From: Prevotellaceae bacterium
GTDB lineage: Bacteria > Bacteroidota > Bacteroidia > Bacteroidales > UBA932
NCBI GenBank assembly: GCA_031257655.1
Contig: JAIROF010000055.1
Location: forward strand, 1-5,230
Direction: 5' to 3'
Length of the DNA: 5,230 nucleotides
Part shown: piece by piece, positions 1 to 4,832 of the stretch
Layout of the letters: every line of letters begins with the position of its first letter
Numbering within the stretch: the stretch's first letter is position 1
Translations under genes and position numbers: made by a program
Notes under the pieces: generated by a model
The model's database searches: none
What the model saw: only the letters and a program-made list of their open reading frames with translations
What the model was told of the DNA's origin: nothing

Positions 1-95
1 CCAAAACCATCGACCCCGAATTTGCCACCACCAGCGCCGGAAAGGTATACCCCCTGCAGCAAACGTGGTCGTGCGGGGTAAATTTGACGTTTTAA
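1..95 (+). CDS. SusC/RagA-like TonB-dependent outer-membrane transporter, C-terminal fragment
   Basis: Only the last 31 residues are in the window; the open frame enters from the left edge with codons starting at base 3 and stops at TAA 93-95. The readable tail contains TIDPEF, then YPLQQTW, and ends in GVNLTF. A terminal aromatic residue and a YPLQ-type strand followed by G-x-N-x-T-F are typical of the last beta strands of SusC-family TonB-dependent receptors. The complete SusD gene downstream on the same strand supports the call, since SusC and SusD form one complex (barrel plus surface lid) for energised uptake of oligosaccharides or peptides. The substrate cannot be judged from this fragment. 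The 354-bp gap to SusD is much longer than usual for this pair. Confidence 0.85.
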   Translation, partial: KTIDPEFATTSAGKVYPLQQTWSCGVNLTF

Positions 96-98
96 ATT

Positions 99-315
99 AG
101 GAGGATAGGAGGATAGGAGGATAGGAGTTTAGGAGTTTAGGAGGATAGGAGTTTAGAAGTTTAGGAGTTTAGGAGTTTAGAAGTTTAGAAGTTTAGAAGT
201 TTAGGAGGATGGAAGGATAGGAAGATGGAAGGATGGAAGGATTAGGAAGATGGAAAGATAGGAAGATGGAAAGATAGGAAGATGGAAGGATAGGAGGATA
301 GGAGAGTAGGAGGTC
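99..315 (+). repeat. Purine-rich 8-bp tandem repeat tract, 27 units
   Basis: Starting three bases after the SusC stop, the sequence reads as 18 octamers (99-242), one extra T at 243, then nine more octamers (244-315). The variants are AGGAGGAT, AGGAGTTT, AGAAGTTT, GGAAGGAT, AGGAAGAT and GGAAAGAT. The left half is dominated by the AGGAGGAT/AGGAGTTT types. In the right half GGAARGAT and AGGAAGAT alternate, giving a 16-bp higher-order period. On the + strand the tract is almost free of C. TAG falls at most unit junctions, and because 8 is not a multiple of 3 all frames close quickly (98, 106, 114). No protein is encoded. Function is unknown; a slippage-prone satellite is the simplest reading. 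Confidence 0.9.
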
Positions 316-429
316 TCACCGCGCTTCGCGTCATTGCGAGCGTAGCGAAGCAATCCAGAAAGCCGCACTCCTAAACTCCTATCCTCCTAAACTCCTATCC
401 TCCTAAACTCCTAAACTCCTATCCTCCTA
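114..429. repeat. Perfect 43-bp inverted repeat between SusC and SusD
   Basis: Bases 114-156 are the exact reverse complement of 387-429, by base-by-base comparison. The match ends at 113/430 and 157/386. Each arm is made of the octamer units, so shifted pairings are also possible. The arms enclose 230 bp holding the rest of the octamer tract and a REP-like element. If transcribed with SusC-SusD, the mRNA could form a very long stem ending about 20 nt before the SusD start codon. An effect on expression is inference. Confidence 0.85.
316..366. repeat. REP-like GC-rich palindromic element
   Basis: This is a unique GC-rich stretch between the two octamer tracts. GCTTCGC at 323-329 is the exact reverse complement of GCGAAGC at 345-351, giving a 7-bp stem with a 15-nt loop. 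The segment GTCATTGCGAGCGTAGCG followed by AAGCAATCC resembles a short interspersed motif that I recall from many bacterial genomes. That resemblance is from memory and untested here. It encodes nothing. It may be a REP-type mobile repeat around which the octamer arms lie. Confidence 0.55.
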
Positions 430-430
430 C
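367..430 (-). repeat. Inverted octamer tract (pyrimidine-rich on + strand)
   Basis: Seven full 8-bp units (373-428) of two kinds, AAACTCCT and ATCCTCCT, with partial units at each end. They are the reverse complements of AGGAGTTT and AGGAGGAT from the left tract, in the order that creates the 43-bp inverted repeat. Only these two variants occur here, without the AGAAGTTT or GGAAGGAT types. The right arm therefore matches the SusC-proximal part of the left tract rather than its middle or end, which suggests a copying or inversion event from that part. Confidence 0.85.
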
Positions 431-449
431 ATTAATTAAAAAAAAAATT
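431..449 (+). promoter_or_regulatory. A-rich translation leader of the SusD gene
   Basis: The 19 bases before the ATG are almost entirely A and T, with a run of ten A. There is no purine Shine-Dalgarno core at normal spacing; the nearest bases upstream are pyrimidine-rich CCTCCT instead. Bacteroidota commonly initiate on A/T-rich leaders without Shine-Dalgarno pairing, so this fits the start at 450. I found no convincing TAnnTTTG-type promoter here, which agrees with co-transcription from SusC. Confidence 0.5.
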
Positions 450-2213
450 ATGAATCGTTTTTTGTTAATGCTTATGCTGCCGGCGCTGCATTTCTTTGCC
501 GCCTGCAACGACGACTTTCTTGAGCGCTCGCCCCAAGACAAGGTGAGCGACGGGGCGGTATGGAAAACGCCGGAGCACCTCAAGTTTTACGTAAACAACT
601 TTTACAACCGCGGCGACCTGTTGCCCAGCTACGGCGACTACGGCAACATGGGCATATTTACCCTCGACCGCGACAACGGCAGCGACACGCAGGTAGGCGC
701 CAGCTACAACACCCGCTTCAACGGCGAAAACATCGTCCCCGCCACCGGCGGCGGCTGGAGCGCAGACGACTGGTCGGCGCTGCGCGACATAAATTACTTT
801 TTTGACAACTGCGGCAAAGCCTCCGGCAATCAGGCGGAAATCAACAAGTACGTGGGAGAAGCCCTGGTCTTTAGAGCGATTTTCTACTTCAACAAGCTCC
901 GAAGCTTTGGCGACCTCCCCATCTACAAGGATTTGCTCGGCCTCAACGATACCGAAGCCCTCTACAAGGGCCGAGAATCGCGGAGCAAGGTAGTGGAGTG
1001 GCTAATGGAGGATTTGGATAAGGCGGCGAACTTCCTGCCCTCGCGAAGGGAAGGCTGGAGCGGGCGGGTCAACAAGGAGACCGCCATGCTCCTGCAGGCG
1101 CGAATTGCCCTCTACGAGGGAACATGGGAAAAGTACCACGCGCAGGAAAACACCCCGTTTAAGGCGCCGGGCGAAGACGGCGCTGCGTTTATCCGAAAAG
1201 CAGCTGCCGTAACAGATTCCATGATAAGCATGGGAACTTGTGCGCTGGACAACGTTGGCGCGGACAACGGCTACTGGCGGCTTTTTAATCAGGAGAGCCA
1301 CGCCGAGAGCCGGGAGGTAATCTTTTGGCGGCAGTACGCCGACAACATCCTTACCCACTACTGGGCAAGCTACAGCGCCAACGGCGGCGGAACAGGCCTC
1401 ACAAAGGCGATGGTAGACGCCTACCTCTGCACCGACGGAAAGCCCATAGACCAAAGCCCGCGCTACAGGGGCGACAGCACCCTCCTCAGCGTGGCGGAGA
1501 ACAGAGACCCGCGCCTGCGCCAAACCATCTACGTCAACGACGGGCAGCATTTTCGCCTCACAGCGCCCAACGACACCTTTATGTGCCCCACCTTTACAGG
1601 CTCCAACGAAAACAAGTGCGCTACCGGCTACCAGCTCTACAAGGGGCACAACCCCGACCGCGAGCGAGCGGCCACGCAGCGGGGCGTTACCGCCCTCATC
1701 TACTTTCGCTACGCCGAAGCGCTGCTCATCAACGCAGAGGCAAAAGCCGAGCTGGGCGCCATTACGCAGGACGACTTGGACAAAACCATCAACCGGCTGA
1801 GGGATAGGGTAGCGATGCCGCACCTCGACCTGTCGGAGGTGAACGCGTGGAGCAGCGACCGAGAGTTTCCCGCCTTGTCCCGCATCATCAACGAGGTGCG
1901 CCGCGAGCGGAAGGTGGAGCTGGCCGCCGAAGGATTCCGCACCGACGACCTCTTCCGCTGGGCAGCGGCACGAACGCACATCCGGCGCCAAAAGCCAAAG
2001 GGCGCAAAGCGGGCGCAGTGGGAGAGCATGCCCGGCAGCATGGTAGGCAATATCCGTGCCTTGCCGGTAGATTCCGAAGGCTACGTGGAGCCTTACCAAA
2101 ATTCCCTCAGCAGCAGGGGATACGACTTCAACCCCAATCGCGACTACCTTCTCCCCATCCCCTCTACGGAGCTGGTGCTAAACCCCAAGCTGGGGCAAAA
2201 CCCGGGCTGGTAG
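450..2213 (+). CDS. SusD/RagB family surface nutrient-binding lipoprotein
   Basis: This 587-residue lipoprotein would sit on the cell surface as the substrate-capturing lid of the SusC transporter encoded just upstream. A short signal peptide ends in FFAAC, giving lipidated Cys19, followed by NDD. Acidic residues at this place match the Bacteroidota surface-export signal. Family landmarks appear in order: the TPR-like helix with FRAIFYFNKLRSFGD (about 141-155), NKETAMLLQARIALYEG (208-224), VDAYLCTDGKPID (322-334), NRDPRLRQTIYVNDG (351-365), YFRYAEALLINAEAKAELG (418-436), RRERKVELAAEGFRTDDLFRW (484-504) and the C-terminal NPKLGQNPGW. Length and both Pfam-type halves (SusD-like N-terminal, SusD_RagB C-terminal) are normal, so the protein looks intact. 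The ATG at 450 gives the signal peptide directly. The ligand cannot be inferred: no glycoside hydrolase, sulfatase or peptidase of a utilisation locus lies in the window. Confidence 0.95.
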   Translation: MNRFLLMLMLPALHFFAACNDDFLERSPQDKVSDGAVWKTPEHLKFYVNNFYNRGDLLPSYGDYGNMGIFTLDRDNGSDTQVGASYNTRFNGENIVPATGGGWSADDWSALRDINYFFDNCGKASGNQAEINKYVGEALVFRAIFYFNKLRSFGDLPIYKDLLGLNDTEALYKGRESRSKVVEWLMEDLDKAANFLPSRREGWSGRVNKETAMLLQARIALYEGTWEKYHAQENTPFKAPGEDGAAFIRKAAAVTDSMISMGTCALDNVGADNGYWRLFNQESHAESREVIFWRQYADNILTHYWASYSANGGGTGLTKAMVDAYLCTDGKPIDQSPRYRGDSTLLSVAENRDPRLRQTIYVNDGQHFRLTAPNDTFMCPTFTGSNENKCATGYQLYKGHNPDRERAATQRGVTALIYFRYAEALLINAEAKAELGAITQDDLDKTINRLRDRVAMPHLDLSEVNAWSSDREFPALSRIINEVRRERKVELAAEGFRTDDLFRWAAARTHIRRQKPKGAKRAQWESMPGSMVGNIRALPVDSEGYVEPYQNSLSSRGYDFNPNRDYLLPIPSTELVLNPKLGQNPGW

Positions 2214-2218
2214 CGCGG

Positions 2219-2270
2219 AAAGTTGAAAGTTAAAAATTGAAAGTTGAAAGTTGAAAGTTGAAAGTTGAAA
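2219..2270 (+). repeat. 7-bp tandem repeat AAAGTTG after the SusD stop
   Basis: Seven heptamers (2219-2267) plus a partial AAA, beginning five bases after the SusD stop codon. Units 2 and 3 are variants (AAAGTTA, AAAATTG); the rest are identical. On the + strand TGA recurs at most unit junctions (2224, 2238, 2245, 2252 and so on). With a period of 7 it falls in all three frames. The tract is purine-rich on the strand of the preceding gene, as is the octamer tract after SusC. Confidence 0.9.
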
Positions 2271-2299
2271 CGCACGGCGTGCGGCTCGCGACAATCCTT

Positions 2300-2330
2300 C
2301 GTCCTGCCGAATTACAAATTCGGCAGGACG
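2300..2330. terminator. 14-bp perfect hairpin between convergent genes, possible terminator
   Basis: CGTCCTGCCGAATT (2300-2313) pairs perfectly with AATTCGGCAGGACG (2317-2330) around the 3-nt loop ACA. It lies between the 3' ends of SusD (+) and the caspase gene (-). No T-run follows directly. On the + strand a T-rich stretch begins at about 2358, after a second copy of the right arm, so a rho-independent terminator for SusD is plausible but not textbook. Reading leftward on the - strand, no T-run follows. Because both arm copies match the left arm, it could equally be a mobile or repeat palindrome. Confidence 0.5.
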
Positions 2331-2353
2331 GGTTACAAATTCGGCAGGACGGG
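2312..2353. repeat. 21-bp unit repeated twice in tandem
   Basis: Bases 2312-2332 and 2333-2353 are identical 21-mers containing TTACAAATTCGGCAGG and ending in ACGGG. Each copy includes the 14-base right arm of the hairpin (2317-2330 and 2338-2351). The single left arm at 2300-2313 can therefore pair with either copy, with a 3-nt or a 24-nt loop. This looks like a local duplication of half a palindrome. I recall similar TTACAAA...GGCAGGACGGG interspersed strings in Bacteroidota genomes, but cannot check that here. Confidence 0.85.
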
Positions 2354-2357
2354 GCGT

Positions 2358-2392
2358 CTTTTAGTTTTTAGTTTTTAGTTTTTAGTTTTTAG
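2358..2392 (-). repeat. 7-bp tandem repeat CTAAAAA (- strand) after the caspase stop
   Basis: On the + strand this reads as TTTTTAG repeated: four exact units at 2365-2392 preceded by a shortened one. On the - strand it is CTAAAAA, an A-rich tract directly following the caspase-like gene. The gene's TAA stop (2391-2389) is formed by the first unit, so the repeat reaches the coding region. TAA recurs every 7 bp and so occurs in all three frames on that strand. Confidence 0.85.
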
Positions 2393-3342
2393 TTTATTAA
2401 AATGTCCGCGTTTATTAGCGTTGGGCGCTCAAAGAGGATAACATCTTCGGCGCCGCCGGTAATGGCAGGCAAAAAATTCCATTCGGCATTTTGGCTGGGC
2501 GTATTCCAATACTTTTGGCACGCGGCAAAAATGTAGCTGTACGCCTCCGACGCCGTAGTCACGCCATCTCTGTTGAGGTCGCCCTGCTCGGCGGCCATGA
2601 GAAAGAAGTAGCTGAACACGCTGTGCGAAAAAAAGCCATCCCACGAAACCTCCCTGCTGCCCGACGAGGCCAGCAGGGTGTAGCCAATGCCGGAACCCAT
2701 GTTTTTCAGCGAGCTATACTGCCGTATGGCATCGCCTATGGTCGACAGGGAATTGGGAGGCCGGAGCTCTCCGCCGTCGTAGTCGCTGGGCGTATAGTCT
2801 ACCACCGGCTGCCGCTGCAGCAGCGCGCCCGAATAGCAGGCGTCAACAACGCACACCTTTAGCCCGCAGGGAAGCGAGGCAAAGAGCTGCGACAACTTTT
2901 TGCCGTCAAGAGCGTTTGCGTTGATGTACCGGCACAGGTCGGCGTACGAAAACTTGTGGTGCAGCAGCATCGAAAAGTAGCCGTCGTCAACAGCAGAATC
3001 GCACTGCTCCAGAATGGTTGGGGCAAAAAGCCCGTGCCCCGAAAAGTAGAACAGGCACAGGTCGTTGTCGTCAACAATCCTGGCAAGGGTGGCAAAATCG
3101 CGCGCTACGTTGTGCATAGACGCTGCGCTGTCGGTGCGCAGAATGACCTCGTAACCCTGCTTTGACAAAAGGCGGGATACGCTCACCGCATCGTTGGCGC
3201 TGTACGACAGCTCGAGACCGGGGTAGGGATACGCCGATATGCCGTAAACAATGGCATACTTTACCGGCGCATCGGTCTTGCTGCAGGCCGACGACAGGGT
3301 TAAAAAAACGGCAACGGCCATCAATGCTTTTGCGGTGTGCAT
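2389..3342 (-). CDS. Caspase-family (peptidase C14) lipoprotein with EF-hand-like loop
   Basis: This 317-residue predicted envelope lipoprotein carries a caspase/metacaspase p20-type fold. The signal peptide ends at LSSAC, giving a likely lipidated Cys20. The domain opens with YAIVYGISAYPYPGLELSYS (29-48), the usual first strand plus N/S-D-A helix. The catalytic His103 lies in YFSGHG, and the catalytic Cys169 in VVDACYSG. Both are intact, so activity is plausible. SWDGFFSHSVFSYFFLMA (233-250) fits the conserved G-x-FT-x-x-L helix of C14 proteins. It is followed by DLNRDGVTTASE (255-266), which has Asp, Asn, Asp, Gly and Glu at EF-hand positions 1, 3, 5, 6 and 12. Metacaspases are often calcium-activated and cut after Arg/Lys; calcium dependence here is inference. 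The start overlaps the upstream gene by 22 bp, indicating translational coupling. No pro-domain or effector domain is attached, so the substrate is unknown. Confidence 0.88.
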   Translation of the reverse strand: MHTAKALMAVAVFLTLSSACSKTDAPVKYAIVYGISAYPYPGLELSYSANDAVSVSRLLSKQGYEVILRTDSAASMHNVARDFATLARIVDDNDLCLFYFSGHGLFAPTILEQCDSAVDDGYFSMLLHHKFSYADLCRYINANALDGKKLSQLFASLPCGLKVCVVDACYSGALLQRQPVVDYTPSDYDGGELRPPNSLSTIGDAIRQYSSLKNMGSGIGYTLLASSGSREVSWDGFFSHSVFSYFFLMAAEQGDLNRDGVTTASEAYSYIFAACQKYWNTPSQNAEWNFLPAITGGAEDVILFERPTLINADILIN

Positions 3343-3914
3343 AGCCCTACGTGTAACGAAATGCCCAGGTTGACAAAATGCCCCGACCGGCGGAATGCGT
3401 AAATGAGCGGGAGGCTTACCTCGACGGGGAAAATATTGTTTCGGAAAAGGCCGAACGCCAAAAATGCCTCGGCGCCCACCGAAGGATACGCCATGTACTG
3501 CTTTACAACGGTGTAGCGGTCGTAGCTGCCCGACAGCATGACGCCAACGCCAAAGGGTGCGCCAAGGTACTTTACTTCACCCAGCGCGCGCCGAACGCTG
3601 GCGCCGCACGCGTAGCCCTCGTAGCGGCGGTACAGCAGCAGGCCGCGCGGCACAGAGTGTATCGCTTGGTGCCGGTTGAAAAAGGCAAAGTACGACATCC
3701 GCGCGGCGTAGTAGCCCACGCCGGCGCCATACGCGGCCACGTGCTGCTGCCCCACAGGAAAACCTTTGGACTTGACCCACGAGCCGAACGCGCCGGCCTG
3801 CCCCTTGAGGGCAACCCCGCGCGACGGGTTGTCTGCGGCGCCGGCGGCGCTGCATTGCGCGCTAAGGAAGCAGGCAGCGGCTGCCGACAATATCGCTTTG
3901 CTCCTAAAACGCAT
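3321..3914 (-). CDS. Probable outer-membrane beta-barrel protein of unknown function
   Basis: I chose the ATG at 3914 (197 residues) because it gives a clean signal peptide, MRFRSKAILSAAAACFLSAQ, with probable cleavage near AAGA at about residues 23-26. An in-frame ATG at 3944 would add ten residues in front of it. The mature part is rich in alternating aromatic and small residues, as in short beta strands: GVGYYAARMSYFAF (66-79), GVGVMLSGSYDRYTV (122-136), SVGAEAFLAFGLF (145-157), FPVEVSLPLIYAF (162-174) and FVNLGISLHVGL (180-191). The basic loop RHQAIHSVPRG links two of them. I do not recognise a named family. It overlaps the barrel gene upstream by 11 bp and the caspase gene downstream by 22 bp, so the three were presumably made together. 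A barrel or a barrel-associated periplasmic protein are both possible. Confidence 0.7.
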   Translation of the reverse strand: MRFRSKAILSAAAACFLSAQCSAAGAADNPSRGVALKGQAGAFGSWVKSKGFPVGQQHVAAYGAGVGYYAARMSYFAFFNRHQAIHSVPRGLLLYRRYEGYACGASVRRALGEVKYLGAPFGVGVMLSGSYDRYTVVKQYMAYPSVGAEAFLAFGLFRNNIFPVEVSLPLIYAFRRSGHFVNLGISLHVGLCTPQKH

Positions 3915-4707
3915 AGCCTGCAGAAGCTCCCCACGTAGCGCCAAAACGACCTCTATACATCAGGGGGATGAACCCGGCGCGAAGCATCAGCCCGCTTACC
4001 GACTGGTAGCGGTAGCCAAGGGTGGCCGTGCCAATTGCTCGCCAAATGCCGCCTGATGCAAGGCGATCGCCCAGCGCTGTAGCGCCGGCGCCCAGCTCCA
4101 GGTGGTGGCTTCCGCCGCCTGCTAAGTAGTAAGCGCTAACAGGTATCGTAGCCGCCCTAACGCCAAAAATATCAATGTAGCCAAAACCTATAGACGCGCC
4201 CGGCCCACCGCGACCGGTAAAAAACCAGCAGTCGTAGGTCACGGCGTACAGGGAGGGCGTTCGCCCAAAAAGCTCAAGGTATACGGCCTGCCGGAAGGGG
4301 GAGGGATGCTGCTCTTTCTCCTTACTCTTGGTGGCCTGGAGCCCCGCCGCGAGCGCGGACTTGACGCCCGGCGGGCTAACGGGAACAAAAATCCCCGCCT
4401 GAAACATGGGCAGCACCTCTCCCGGCTTTTGCTCCCCGCTTTCGGACAGGAATGTCCCCAGACCTGCGCCCGCCTGAAGCCACTTCTTGTAGCGGTAAAC
4501 GTACATTACGCCCAGCACATCGGCGGTTTTTTCGCGGCCAACTTGGTGCCAGTACTGTAGCGAAACAAATGGCGAGCTGATGCGCGGCTTGAGGTGGTAG
4601 CTGAGGCCTGCGCCAATGCTCACCACGCCTGCCCCCGCCTGAACGCCCCAGCGACCCTTGGCAAACAGGTATTCCACATCGGCGCCCAATGCAGCGCCGC
4701 CCCCCAT
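3904..4707 (-). CDS. Two-module beta-barrel envelope protein, 5'-truncated by an IS insertion
   Basis: The frame from the first in-frame ATG is 267 residues and contains two barrel-like modules. Module 1 (about 1-110) has IGAGLSYHLKPRISSPFVSL, QYWHQVG and VYRYKKWLQAGAGLG. Module 2 (about 140-267) has VYLELFGRTPSLYAVTYD, IGFGYID, HHLELGAGATALG, LGYRYQSVSGLMLRAGFIPL and a final strand SAGYAF. Both resemble uncharacterised Bacteroidota outer-membrane proteins as I remember them. A KSKEKEQHPS linker (127-136) joins the modules. The Met at 4707 is not a natural start: the frame continues upstream through a signal peptide (4708-4800) but meets an IS1-type end before any ATG, GTG or TTG. A product starting at 4707 would lack an export signal and probably not reach the membrane, so this is likely a recent pseudogene. 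It was the first gene of the operon, overlapping the next by 11 bp. Confidence 0.75.
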   Translation of the reverse strand: MGGGAALGADVEYLFAKGRWGVQAGAGVVSIGAGLSYHLKPRISSPFVSLQYWHQVGREKTADVLGVMYVYRYKKWLQAGAGLGTFLSESGEQKPGEVLPMFQAGIFVPVSPPGVKSALAAGLQATKSKEKEQHPSPFRQAVYLELFGRTPSLYAVTYDCWFFTGRGGPGASIGFGYIDIFGVRAATIPVSAYYLAGGGSHHLELGAGATALGDRLASGGIWRAIGTATLGYRYQSVSGLMLRAGFIPLMYRGRFGATWGASAGYAF

Positions 4708-4802
4708 CAGAAACCCGGCGTTGACCGCCAGCTTGGGCGATGGCGCGCTGTCTGGCTGACCGAAAGCAACGGCGGGCAGCGGGAGAAAAAATAAAAAAAT
4801 AT
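4708..4802 (-). pseudogene. Severed signal-peptide codons of the truncated barrel gene
   Basis: In frame with the barrel gene, the - strand from 4800 to 4708 reads IFLFFLPLPAVAFGQPDSAP, then SPKLAVNAGFL, leading straight into the Met at 4707. This is a hydrophobic core followed by a plausible AVA cleavage site. There is no start codon: the frame runs back through the presumed IS end to a TGA at 4830-4828. The initiating Met and the few charged n-region residues have been removed by the insertion. ATT at 4800 would be the only marginal start candidate. Confidence 0.75.
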
Positions 4803-4825
4803 GGTGGTGTTCTACAAAGTATGTT
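4803..4825. repeat. Putative terminal inverted repeat of the IS1-family element
   Basis: The end of the element read inward starts GGTGGTGTTCTACAAAG. Agreement with IS1 is limited to the first bases (GGTG, then TG). The partner terminus is not in the window, so the length and exact edge are unverified. The transposase stop lies 30 bp inside. Confidence 0.45.
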
Positions 4826-4832
4826 ACTCAAA

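Noticed and set aside
99..430. Possible CRISPR array
   Set aside because: Units are 8 bp and contiguous, with no unique spacers of constant length, and there are no cas genes in the window.
1325..1807. Open frame of 160 codons in another + frame within SusD
   Set aside because: The translation is rich in Arg, His, Pro and Gln with no domain, typical of an out-of-frame shadow; SusD motifs on both sides of it are intact in the main frame.
1002..2099. Long open frame on the - strand, 365 codons, opposite SusD
   Set aside because: It lies entirely inside the SusD gene on the other strand. Its translation has no recognisable domain or signal peptide; long antisense frames are expected in GC-rich coding sequence.
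2271..2283. Small hairpin CGCAC-GGC-GTGCG downstream of the heptamer repeat
   Set aside because: Only 5 bp with a 3-nt loop and no T-run; it is too weak to call separately beside the 14-bp hairpin at 2300-2330.
3915..3944. Upstream ATG at 3944 as the start of the second barrel gene
   Set aside because: It would put ten extra residues (MALRGELLQA) ahead of a well-formed signal peptide that begins at the ATG at 3914; the shorter start also gives a tight 11-bp overlap.
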